From Ricinus communis (Eukaryota; Streptophyta; Magnoliopsida; Malpighiales; Euphorbiaceae): 64,000 bases of DNA. The stretch spans positions 17,534,429-17,598,428 of the forward strand of contig NC_063264.1 in assembly GCF_019578655.1 (NCBI RefSeq), given 5' to 3'. Made by a program: the position numbers and the translations under genes. Position 1 is the first letter of the stretch, and the number at the start of each line of letters is the position of its first letter. The notes below the pieces were generated by a model. That model was not told the DNA's origin. It did no database searches and saw only the letters and a program-made list of their open reading frames with translations. Below, piece by piece: positions 13,546 to 24,521 of the stretch.

Positions 13546-14579
13546 GTGCATTACATTTATTATCATCACAATTATTATTATTATTATCGTTACTGTTGCT
13601 GTTGTTAAATTATTATTAATTTTATAAAATTGTATTACTTCATTATATTGTTATAACTACAGCTATCATTGAGTATCATGTTGCATGTAATATTACTGAT
13701 ATTAATGTTTTGTGGCTCGGGATGAGGCAACAGTAGAACATGCCACCTGATGGGCTACATCAGGATTGCGTGCATAATGGTGAAAATTAGAGTCAAGTAA
13801 TAGAGGAATATTCAGAGATGTGCTAGTCGAGCACAATTCTCTAGGTCTATGGAAGTCTGATTTGCCGGAGAAAGGTCCATAGTCGAGCGTTGCTCTCTAG
13901 GCGCCGACTGTATTGGTATTTAAGTTACTAGACTGGACTTAAGGACCCTGGTCGAACTTTGCCATCGGAGCGCCAGTCTTATTGAAATAAGAGAGCTGAA
14001 ATGCTGCTAGAATTGGAGGTTTAGGATTCTGTTGAAGTACTCGTCCCGTATGTGTTAAAAAATTTATATTTTAAAATTTATTTTTTGACACACATTTATT
14101 ATATTGTAATATTCTATACTATTAAATAATTATTTTATATTTATGGCTGCTTAAACTGAGAGTATATGATTTTAACTCACTCTCGAGACTGACAGTCTCA
14201 ATCTTAATTTTTCAGGTGACAACTAGGTTCTCCACTGACTTTCTCTTGGTAGCCCGACTTCATTTCCCTTAAGGCTTATTGTAATTAAATTATACCTTTG
14301 TATTTTGAATTATTTGAAATTCTAGACTTTCCGTAGTAGTGGACTTGAAACTTTACATTTTATCTTGATCTTTTTAAAACTATGGAAATTTTTTTAAATA
14401 ACCTTACTGATGGATTTAATTAATTGTATTGGGATTATGTGAATGTGTTGTGGGCATATTCGAGTAATATGTTTATATGAGTTTTTGATTAGTTAGGCTT
14501 ACTATGAGATTCGGTAGCCTTAAATTTACTCGTTTCTTAGCGTCGGTCACAGACTCACGGGTTGGGTCGGGTTGTGACA
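12670..14579 (+). mobile_element. Ty3/gypsy-type long LTR, probably solo (family X, copy 1)
   Basis: The segment is noncoding and ends in GGGTTGGGTCGGGTTGTGACA, the style of ending usual for long plant Ty3/gypsy LTRs. Its first part (TTTTCGGACCCTAG, GGAATTTCGGGTTTTCGG) is also typical. Two other copies occur in the window, at about 14,945-15,400 (plus) and 37,700-38,905 (minus), with clear shared blocks such as ATGAATAGATAATC. No internal domain follows on either side, so it is probably a solo LTR. The left boundary is uncertain and I could not confirm a target-site duplication. The frame at 12,609-12,866 straddles this boundary and is not a gene. Confidence 0.55.
13503..13544. repeat. ATT trinucleotide microsatellite, about 14 units
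   Basis: An uninterrupted run of ATT triplets inside the long LTR copy. A shorter ATT run follows at about 13,574-13,590. Confidence 0.95.
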
Positions 14580-14944
14580 ACTCTCCAGAAGACATGAATT
14601 CCTACACAATATTTGGTGCAGACAAAGAATAACCAAGCAATGAGTGTTTATACGCTCCTTATCATTCTTATGCAAGGTACCACAGTAAATAACCGAGCGA
14701 TTAAATTCTCTAAATGTAACCTATCAATAGAAGTGTAATTGTGAAGCTCTTTTATTATTAAAAATTATATATAATGAATCAGGTATTCCATAGTTAGAAT
14801 TTAAAATGGAATAAGAAATCAATAAGAATATTATCCACTTTCTCCGCATATTATTTATTCATTAGATTATTACTTCATGTGAGACGTTAATAAAAAGATA
14901 TATATTTTAGAAAAAATTACCTTATCACCTTATTATATATATAT

Positions 14945-15400
14945 ATTATGTGGATGTTTGGTAGCGTACTTTGAGTATACAATTTTAACTCACTTTTAAA
15001 ATCGACAATTTTAATTTTTTTCAAGTGGTAAATAGGATTTCCAACTATTCCTTTGTCAACCTTTCTTCTTTTAGTGCAAGGTTTTAATATAAAATTTTAT
15101 CTATATTTATTTTATATTGAAGTCTAGATATTCTGCAACTAGAATCAGATGTCTAACAGACAATATTAATTATATATAATATTAAAATTATTGAGATATT
15201 AATATTTGTAACGTGACTCTAAATATTAGATGTTTAATATTTATTTATAAATTTATAATAGTGTATTAAATATTATGAATTTTAGTATGGATAATAACAC
15301 ATATATAAGGTTTCGGTTAAGGTCAAGCTTGCTCTATGTTTCAATGGCTTCATATCTAACTATATCCCTAGTGCCGGTTACGGGTGCACAGATCAAAAAA
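14945..15400 (+). mobile_element. Degraded LTR fragment (family X, copy 2)
   Basis: Blocks such as GAGTATACAATTTTAACTCA and the following AGTGGTAAATAGG align with 14,160-14,230 of copy 1 (GAGTATATGATTTTAACTCA, AGGTGACAACTAGG). Only the 3' third of the LTR is visible and it is strongly diverged. The end near 15,390 resembles the copy 1 end loosely. Confidence 0.45.
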
Positions 15401-16229
15401 TTTATATAATTTAAACCACACTCTTTATCCATTGAATTATTATTTCTAGTTTAGAAATCTTATATAAAGTATAAAAATCACAATATCCAACAATGTAGGT
15501 CAACATAATTTAAAATCCCAAATACCAGTTCATGATGCAAATAAATTGTGAAGTAGTTGGAACCAAGTACTGCAACAAAGACAAATAAATAACTAAATTA
15601 GAAAATTACCTATATTAGTTTGAAATCTTTTTCAAACTCTACAATTTTAAACCCCTGAGCACTTGTAATATGGGGGAGCCTTTTCTCCTTCTTGCCTTTT
15701 AATTTAATCATGGTTGTTGATGCCAACAACCTTTTCTCCTTTTATCTTGCATTTCAATTTTGCCTCCTCATTTCTTTCTATCTTTCTTTTTTTCTTTCTT
15801 TTTTCATGTCAATAACCACAGCAATATCAAATTCGGATTAGTGCCAATGGCCTTGTAATGTCGAATAACTAGGCTACTGTGCTTCCTTCACAATGCATTT
15901 GATTCAATAATATCGATTTAGGGTTCAGTATAAGATTTTTTTTAAAAATAATCTCCATTTATTTTGCTTATATTAAATGGGGAAGAACATATTTTGATAT
16001 TACCATATTCTCAAAGTCAATTGGCTTACCCCATACATCCAAGCTTAGAAACCCAGACATCTTAACTATATGTTAAAAAAACCTCCCAAAACCTCAACTC
16101 ACATATCAATAATCAGAAAATCAATTGTGAAGATAGCGCATTTACATTAAGATCAGAGAAACATTTAACTAAGCACGCAGTAGCTTGATAAGTAGAAGAA
16201 ATTACGAGATTTAGGGTGAGTGAATGAGA
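15401..16229. other. AT-rich intergenic DNA with CT tracts
   Basis: Noncoding, with polypyrimidine tracts around 15,670-15,810. No gene or complete element recognised. Confidence 0.4.
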
Positions 16230-16700
16230 AATTAAAGTTAACATATGATAATCGAGTATTATAAGTCAGCTTGTCCCATCTTAGAAAGGCGGGATTGATC
16301 AAAGATTGATGTCCATTATGACTGCAACTCTAAAAGAATGTGTAGTGAGATGACTCTAGTCATAGAGTCCGATCCGATCTAGAACTCTGAAGATAAACAA
16401 GAGTACAAATCCTAATACGATTAGGACGACCTACATATATAGAGTTCTCTCATAAATAGACTAGAAGACCTACAACATCTATATAAGAATGGGGACGTCA
16501 TACACCAGGTATAAACAATCTTACACACTTAAACACTTTAGCTATCTTCACATAAATTACTGACTTTACTATTAGAGTGAGTGACTGGACAAATCCCGTT
16601 CGATGCTTTCTAACATTTCCTTGCAGGTACTTTGGAGTCTAAGGTCAATTTTTAAAAAATTTTGTTGATAGCTGGTCTCAGCCGATCGAGTTATCAATAT
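16230..16700 (+). mobile_element. Tat/TRIM-style LTR fragment
   Basis: The order of motifs is that of a Tat-type or TRIM LTR. CCTAATACGATTAGGA and a TATATAGAG TATA-like box (16,437-16,445) are followed by ACGTCATACACCAGG, ACTGACTTTACTATTAGAGTG and CTTGCAGGTAC near 16,620. The ACTGACTTTA-GAGTG block is the degenerate form of a very common plant LTR motif. There is no coding region and the edges are not fixed. Confidence 0.5.
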
Positions 16701-17367
16701 AAGTATAGAATTAAGAGAAATGAATTAAAGTGAGAGAAATAAAGGCTTTTGTGTCACAAAATATTATTAAAATTAGTGTGTTTCACATCTTTTATGTTTT
16801 ATATGCGTCAAATTTTAAATTGCTAACGATACATTAGTTAATGTTGGGTGATCATTTTGTTACAATTTAGCGATTTGATATCTTTTTCTTTACATAATTT
16901 GACTCAAGTTCGATCTCTCTCACCACATTGCTCCTAAATATATTTACTCTAGCTGTTGCGGAATTCATGACTAGTAATCATTTATGATTTTATTTGACAT
17001 TATTAGGATCTATCTTGTTCAGGCAGTCGGCAACCTCCATTATAAGAATTAACTACACTGATTGTGTTTGGTGTTGTTGGGTGTTAAAAAGCAGGTTTTA
17101 AATTTTTTTGATTGAAATATTTTTATTTTTTATAAATTATTTGTTTCAAATTAATTTTTTAAAAACCATCAGTTCATATGCTTTTTGCAAAAATAATTTT
17201 AAAAATTTTAAAAATAATATAAAATAAAAATTAAAGTTGGAAAATCCCAAACCAACTATAAACTATAACCAGTATATCTTTGGATCAAAGTCACAAACAT
17301 AATTGTATCTCAATATTTCTATGGTCATATTTACTTGTATTTCAACTATAAACTATAAACTATAACC

Positions 17368-17372
17368 AGTAG
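17368..17372. repeat. Target-site duplication AGTAG, left copy
   Basis: Five bases directly before the TGTAACACCC end of the retrotransposon, matched exactly by the five bases after its GTTACA end. Confidence 0.9.
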
Positions 17373-19685
17373 TGTAACACCCCCATCACATGCTAACCAA
17401 TAAACATTAGCCAGGAAGCATACAAGCGTCGTAGAATATATACTACAGGTAGATAGGTCAATATGTAGGTTGTTAAGAATCCAGACACAAGGTTATTAAC
17501 ATATAAACATATGATTATACTTAAACATCATTTAACAAGTATTACAAACATCTTCTTATGCCTTATAAGGCATACTTCCATATATATCACATAACTGCAT
17601 ACAAAAATGCATCAGGACGAGACTTCACAAAACTGGCCCAACTTGACAGAACTGCTAAAAGCTAGACTTCGCATACAACCAACGGATGCACTACTATTTA
17701 CAAACCTGAAAAGAAAAATTTTGGAGAGGGGTGAGCCTCCAGCTTAGTAAATAAATAATCAACATAATCTATATCACATACAATTAATACAATTTCCACC
17801 CAATTACATAACTTTCCATGATATTCATAATTTAGGTATAAAGTCATACCATTCTACTCAATTCATTACAACCATCATAGAAGAAATACAATTCAACAAT
17901 TATGGTTAGTTCTCACGGCTTGTGGATCCCCTTTAATGTGCTGCTCCACCTCATCCTCACATATCACACACGTAAGCTGCTCCGTCTCATCTCACATTAT
18001 ACACTTTTATAGCCTCTCTAGGCTTTAGCCTCCCAAGGCTTTATATATATATCTTTTTTTTTTCACAGGGGAATCCACCATTCACATGCACATATGCACT
18101 TAACATCACAATTCAATCATTTCACTTATATCATATTTCAGCAATAACAATTGTTCCACTCAACACCAATCATTTCCATCTCAGTCATTCAAACATAAAC
18201 AATATTAAGCAAACGCAACCATTTGCAGAACATTTGATTAAATATATGAACATAGCAAATATTAACTATTTACTTACTCAAAATATACTTATTCCTTTAG
18301 CATATAAGAACCTCCTTTCTCCACAACTTCCTTTCCAGGCTTTTGAATACCTGTCAACACATTCATCAATTCACATTTCATGCATATTACAAATATTCAT
18401 GTAAATGCGAGTTCTAATGCATTACAAGATCATCTCCTCTCTAATTCATAGGTCTAACTCTTCCTTTAAGACTCTCAATTACTGTTTTAATATCCTATAA
18501 ATATTTTTCATCTAGTTAAATACCAATTTAACTCAAATTAACATCAATAAATTGCATAAAACTAATCTCCAACATTTCTGTTTTCTAGACAGAATTTAGT
18601 ACCAAGGTATATTTATTGCTGGGCAAAATTGGCTTAATACAAAAATCTCATATTAAATAGACATATCCATTTATGTGTCTAGTTTCATCTCCAAGAAGAA
18701 TTACTTAATTCCGACTTCTATAGATTTAATTATTTTCAAATTACTGAGCAAGGGTCATACAGCTAGTTGTATCCGAGCAGCAATATGTTTGCTCAATTTA
18801 AGCAACCAAAACGGCAAAAATAGCAAAATCACAAAACTACAAAGTTATAGAGGACTCTTTAAAATTTCCATAGACACCAATTAAGCTTAATTTTGACTTA
18901 TATAACCCATGTTATGCCTAAAATACAGAACATCAAGGTTGCTGGAATTTTGACAGTTTTCTATCTTAACATACTTAAACTTAAATCAAGCTTAATCTTT
19001 ATGCAATCATTCAATACTCTACTAATTCATGATAATCAGACCTTTAATTAATCAATGAGAGCATCAAATGAAGTTTTTCTAATTTGTAATCAAGAACCCT
19101 AATGACAAATTAATAACACTCAAGTAACAACTTACCAATTTCAGCTTTTGGGTTGCTAATATGCTTAAATCCTTTAGCTTTAGCTTGGCTCATTCAATAG
19201 TTGGCAAAATCCTATCTTAATCTTAAGTTTTTCTAGGTATTCCACTCCTCTCTCTTATTCCAAATTTTGTGTTTTTGGCCATGTACGAATTTTAGAGAAA
19301 TGAAAAGGTAAAATGAGCTTGCTCATGGTTCCAATTTCCAATATTCCTCTCTTAATGCCACCACCTACTAAACTATTTTTATCACCCTAAATTAATTCTT
19401 ACTAACCATATATAGGTACTAACTTTTAATTGTATCTTTTAAGTCCAATCTATTTACCCAACCTTCAACTATTGGTTCAATTAAGTCTTAAGGCTTAATA
19501 CACATAACCCAAGTACTTAATCAACTTATCTAAATTAATAATCTAATATCATGCTTCTTATTCTCTACTTATAATTATATATATTTGTTCTCATAAAATA
19601 AAAATATCATTGATATACCATCATATGCCCAATGATTAAATGTAAATGCACATAACATGGATGATGAGAAAATGCAAAGGCTATA
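17373..19685 (-). repeat. 3' LTR of the chromovirus
   Basis: Nearly identical over its length to 24,522-26,837. Its internal end is altered: GGCTATA replaces GGCGTTACA of the other LTR, so the terminal TGTAAC of this copy is damaged. The short open frame at 18,675-18,884 is noise. Confidence 0.9.
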
Positions 19686-19702
19686 ACTCTCCCTTCCTTA
19701 AG
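19686..19702 (-). promoter_or_regulatory. Polypurine tract of the chromovirus
   Basis: On the minus strand AAGGAAGGGAGAG lies directly before the 3' LTR, preceded by GGGGACGAAATTTC, the usual block before the polypurine tract in plant chromoviruses. It primes plus-strand DNA synthesis. Confidence 0.8.
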
Positions 19703-19744
19703 AAATTTCGTCCCCGAAATTTTAACAACTCACCAACATTGCAA

Positions 19745-20880
19745 TGGAATAGATGCGGATACTTCTGTCTCATATGCTCTTCCACTTCCTAAGTTGTTTC
19801 TCTTGGTGAATGATGACTCCACTTAATTTTGACCATAGGAATGTCTTTCTTTCTCAATTTCTTAACCCTTCGATCAAGAATTTCTATCGGCTCTTCCACA
19901 TATGTCAACTTTTCTGTGATTTCTATCTTTGGCTCTGGAATGATATGACTAGGATCTGATCTATATCGCTTTAACATAGAAACGTGAAAAATATCATGAA
20001 TAGAAGACAACTCTGTAGGTAATGCTAACCTATAAGCCAATGGTCCAACTCTTTCAATAATTTCATAAGGTCCTACATACATCAGACTCAATTTCCCTTG
20101 TTTACCAAACCTTAATATTCCTTTCCATGGTGATACCCGCAAGAAAACTTTATCACCCATAATATATTCCATTTCCCTTCGATGCAAATCATCATAACTC
20201 TTTTGTCTGTCCTGTGCTACTTTCAAATTCTTTTTAACTATCTCTATTTTATCCACTGTTTTTTGTACCAATTCTGGACCTTCAAGCTGTCTTAAACCTT
20301 CAACATCCCAGCATACTGGACTTCTACATTTCCTCCCATATAAAGCTTCATAAGGAGCCATACCGATACTAGAATGAAAACTGTTGTTATACGCAAATTC
20401 CATCTGTGGTATGTAATCATCCCAGTTACCCTTGAACTCAAGTGTGCAAGCCCTCATCATATCTTCTAATGTCTGAATAGTTCTTTCTGATTGCCCATCT
20501 ATTTGAGGATGAAAAGCTGTACTGAAATAAAGCTTAGTACCATATGCTTTCTGCAAACTCTCCCAGAAACGAGAAGTAAATCTGGGATCCCTATATGATA
20601 CAATAGATATTGGCACACCATGTAATCTAACAATCTCAGAAATATACAATTCAACAAGTTTATCAAGTGAATCTGTTTGCTTCACAGGTAAGAAATGAGC
20701 ACATTTAGTAAGTCGATCAACAATTACCCAAATAGCATCATGCTTGTTAAATGTACGCGGCAATCCCAAAACAAAATCCATAGTAATCTTATCCCACTTC
20801 CACACAGGTATAGATAAAGAATGAAGTTTACCTACAGTGCCCCGGTGCTCTCCTTTCACTTCGACATGTCAAACACTTAC
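19745..20880 (-). pseudogene. pol: Integrase core, GPY/F module and chromodomain of the chromovirus (dead)
   Basis: The open frame 19,789-20,859 holds the catalytic core: WDKITMDFVLGLPRT (first Asp), SYRDPRFTSRFW, and GQSERTIQTLEDM (Glu). In the second block the usual SDRDPRF has become SYRDPRF, so the second catalytic Asp appears lost (GAT to TAT). A GPY/F module (YVGPYEIIERVGPLAYRL) and a chromodomain (YVEEPIEILDRRVKKLR, VKIKWSHH) follow. A TGG-to-TAG change stops the frame inside the chromodomain; EVEEHMRQKYPHLF is readable in the same frame after the stop. In chromoviruses the chromodomain directs insertion toward particular chromatin. Confidence 0.9.
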
Positions 20881-21059
20881 TCACAAATTCGCCACATCCT
20901 TCTTCATTGTCGGCCACCAATAATAAGGCTTCAAATTTTTGTACATTTTGGTACTTCCAGGATGCATTGCATAAGGTGTATAGTGCACTTCATGCATGAT
21001 TTCCTTTCTCAAATCCCCTACATCAGGTATACATACACGATTTCTATTCAATAACACAC

Positions 21060-21803
21060 CATCATCTTTCAACACAAATTGTGTATTCTTTCCTTCTTGT
21101 ACTCTACCCTTCATCCTTTGCAAATAAGAATCTTCACACTGTGTGTCTTTAATTTTATCTCCAATCAAAGGCTTTACTTGTAATGTGGCTAACAGATCAT
21201 CGTCATAAACATAAAACTTCACATCCATAGCTCTAAGTGCAACTAAATATTCTACATTGTAACAAATCATACTTGAAAAATTTTCCACTGACTTCCTACT
21301 TAAAACATCAGCAACAACATTTGCTTTTCCAGGATGATAATCAATAGTGCAATCATAATCCTTCAGAAGCTCAATCCATCTTCGTTGTCTCGGATTCAAC
21401 TCTTTCCTGCGTAGGGATATATTTCAAACTCTTATGATCAAGAATATCCGAAATGTCTCCCCGTATAAATAATGTCGCCATATCTTCAATGCATGTACAA
21501 TAGTTGCTAATTCAAGATCATGTGTAGGATAATTCAGCTCATGAGGTCGCGAATTGTCTTGGAAGCATAAGCTATAACCTTCCCATGCTGCATTAAGACA
21601 CATCCAAGTCCTTGCCTAGAAGCATCGGTATATACAACATAACCTCCATTTCGGATGGCAATGCGAGTATCGGTGTAGTAGTAAGCCTTTTCTTCAAGTC
21701 TTGAAAATTTTGATCACATAACTCCGCCCACCGGAATGGCACATTCTTCTTTAACAAAGCTGTTAGAGGCTTAGCAATAACCGAAAAATCTTTTACAAAT
21801 CTT
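21060..21803 (-). pseudogene. pol: RNase H region and integrase zinc-binding N-terminus of the chromovirus
   Basis: From 21,803 to about 21,400 the RNase H domain is spread over several frames by indels. From 21,399 the frame is open again with [20 protein letters not shown] and ADVLSRKS, the typical RNase H end. Downstream of it sits the integrase HHCC zinc domain ([29 protein letters not shown], continuing to about 20,881). Its CLTC cysteines lie in another frame after a stop. Confidence 0.8.
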
Positions 21804-23100
21804 CTATAATAGCCTAACCCAAGAAAACTTGAACTTGGGAAACATTTCTAGAAGCGGTTCCCATTCAATAATTGCTTTAATCTTTGATGAATCTGGTTGC
21901 ACTCCATGTTTAGAAATAATATGCCCTAAGAATGCAATTTCCTCCATCCAAAACTCGCATTTGTTGAATTTTGCGTACAACTGTTTTTCCCTCAAAATTT
22001 GTAAAACAATTCTCAAGTGTTGTTCATGTTCTTCTGGGATTCTAGAGTAAATCAGAATATCATCAATGAACACAATAATAAAGTGATCTAAATATGGCTG
22101 GAAAGTCTTGTTCATCAGTGACATAAAAGCAGCAGGAGCATTTGTTAAACCAAATGGCATCACAATAAATTCATAGTGCCCATACCTTGTTCTGAATACT
22201 GTCTTGGCAATAGATTTCTCTTCAACCCGGAGTTGCCAATAACCTGATCTTAAATCAATTTTAGAGAACACAGTTGCACATTTTAACTGATCAAGCAAAT
22301 CATCAATTCTCGGCAATGGATATTTATTCTTCACTGTAATCCTATTCAATTGCCTATAATCAATACATAATCGCATACTACCATCCTTTTTCTTCACAAA
22401 CAGAACTGGTGCTCCCCAAGGTGAAGTACTTGGCCTGATGAAATCTTTATCAAGTAACTCTTCTAATTGCTTCTTTAATTCTGTCAATTCTAATGGAGCC
22501 ATTCTGTATGGTGCAATGGAAATAGGTGCAGTACCAGGGATGATGTCAATCTCAAAATCAACCTCTCGATTTGGTGGCAAACCAGGCAAATCATCTAAGA
22601 ATATGTTAGGAAATTCTCTGACCACTGAAATGTCTAATAACCCTGGACTGACCTTAGTAGTATCTGTAAAACTAATTAGATATGCTTCACATCTATTTTT
22701 AATTAACTGACACACAGTCACTGCTGAAATCAAACAATTAGGAATTGTCTTCCTTTCACCCACCATTACTATTTTCATTTCTCCTTGTATTTCCATAGCC
22801 ACTTCCTTCGTTTTACAATCAACAATAGCATGATTTCTTGACAACCAATCCATCCCCAAAATAACATCAAACTCTCTAAGATTAATAATAACCAAATCTG
22901 CATGTAGTTTGACACTATCTACTACTACAGGACATGATCTCACTATCGTATTTACTGTGATAATACCCCCAACAGGCATAGATACATATATATCATAACC
23001 TAATGCCTCTATATTAGCATGAACATGCGATGCAAAATCATGTGATATGAATGAACATGTGGATCCAGGATCAATAAGAACATGTGCATCGGAATCATGA
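21804..23100 (-). pseudogene. pol: Protease and reverse transcriptase of the chromovirus (broken)
   Basis: The frame is open from about 23,100. It contains an aspartic protease motif, [12 protein letters not shown], in place of the common D-S/T-G form, and the second protease motif [17 protein letters not shown]. Reverse transcriptase follows with [61 protein letters not shown] and the catalytic FIDDILIYS. The frame is lost just after AIIEWEP, at the start of the connection to RNase H. The catalytic Asp pair is intact, but the frame could not give a whole polyprotein. Confidence 0.9.
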
Positions 23101-23289
23101 ATAGAAAGTATACCAAGAATAATTTCAAAGCAAATGCTTCATTTCTAGTAGTAGCAAATACTCTAGCTTGTGCTTGTGGTTGACCAATTTGTTCTAATGG
23201 TGTTGCTGAAATAGTTAAACCTTCTATGCCACCTCTTCCTCACTTTGCCCGAACCAATCGGAATATTTTCACCAACACTACTCCGACCC

Positions 23290-24402
23290 ACCGTATAAGA
23301 TTCTCCAAACATTATTTCTTCTCATAGGACAATCTCTAAAATAATGTCCGGCCTACTACAAGTAAAATATACTACCGGTCTAGGTCCCCAACATTCTCCA
23401 AGATGTCTCCTGTTGCACGTGGGACAAACAGGGAGCAAACCCTCTTGGCTGAAACTTGTCCTCCCTCAAGTCTGGATGAATTGTATCCACCTCTACTATA
23501 AGGTACTGTGGAGGATCTACTAGACTGACCACCAAACCCTCGTCCACGATAACTACTCCGCTGTGAATTAGAGCCTCTAAACGAAGAAATACTAATATGT
23601 CTTGGAGGATTACTATAAGCACCAATGATCTTCTTCTTTTTAGCTTCCATAGTATTCCTTTCAAATGATGTTTCTTCAGCTCTCAAAGCAGCTTCAATTG
23701 AGGCATTGTAATTATGAGGTTTCACTGCCATTTTCTCACGAATGTCAAGCCTCAAACCCATCTCAAATTTCTTCCTTTTCAGTTCTTCAGTGGCTATTTC
23801 TTCTGGTGCATACTTACATAATCTCACAAATTGAACTTCGAACTCTGCAACTGACATATCATTCTGTTTCAACTGAAGAAATTCAAGCTTCTTTCTGTCT
23901 CTATAAATTTCTGGAGTATACTTCTCAGCAAATTCTCTCAAGAAATCATTCCAAGTCAAAGTCATTGGTCGATCTTTGCTTCTTAAAACTGTTTCCCACC
24001 AATCAAGTGCATCTTTTTCTATTAAAGATACTGTATATAGAAGCCTTTGTTCGGATGTGCAATTAAATCTATCCAACACCCTTTCAGATTTCAGAACGAT
24101 TCCCTCGGCCTCAGGATCAGTAGTACCTTGAAAAACATTAGCACCTTGTTTCCTAACTCTTTCATAATTCTTATCTATCACAGCCTTTTGTTGTTGAGTC
24201 CGGTAGGTGCTTGTTGTTCAAATTTCCGCTGCATCGGAAAATCCATAAACTGTTCCATAACATTTTGTACATTCGATTGTGCAGCATTTTCAGAATGTAG
24301 CTCATGCTCATCATGTTGATCATGTTCAGATGCATTTTCATGACCATGCACAGACTCTAATGACTTATCTGGGCCGATTGCGTGTTCTCCTTGTCTCTCC
24401 AT
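23290..24402 (-). pseudogene. gag: gag of the chromovirus (frameshifted)
   Basis: The start is ATG at 24,402. The N-terminal part (MERQGEHAIGPD onward, rich in His, Glu and Gln) runs to a stop near 24,178. The main retrotransposon gag domain continues in another frame (24,181-23,372) with DALDWWETVLRS, TWNDFLREFAEKYTP and LEFLQLKQNDMSVAEFE, the conserved capsid motifs. A Ser/Arg/Gly-rich tail follows (SSYRGRGFGGQSSR). The CCHC zinc knuckle that should come next is ruined: only its second half, GHYFRDCPMRR, is seen in a different frame near 23,300-23,340, with stop codons in front. The domain packages the element RNA when intact. Confidence 0.85.
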
Positions 24403-24502
24403 CTATATATATGAAATGCAAATATTCAGTCAAGTTTAAAGAACATATATCATATGCTTAATGATGTGCAACATGAATCTACTCCCAATGAATCTAATCC
24501 CT

Positions 24503-24515
24503 GCCTCCGATACCA
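24503..24515 (-). promoter_or_regulatory. Primer-binding site of the chromovirus (initiator tRNA-Met type)
   Basis: On the minus strand TGGTATCGGAGGC follows six bases after the end of the 5' LTR. It resembles TGGTATCAGAGC, the complement of the initiator tRNA-Met 3' end, with an A-to-G change and a change near its end. Confidence 0.75.
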
Positions 24516-24521
24516 CTAAAA

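Noticed and set aside
17045..17280. A MITE ending in GTGTTTGGT and CCCAAACCAACTAT
   Set aside because: The inverted ends match over about six bases only and no duplication is visible. It is too weak to call.
23665..24319. Plus-strand open frames of 133 and 90 codons
   Set aside because: Both are antisense to the retrotransposon gag region, which carries clear conserved motifs on the minus strand.
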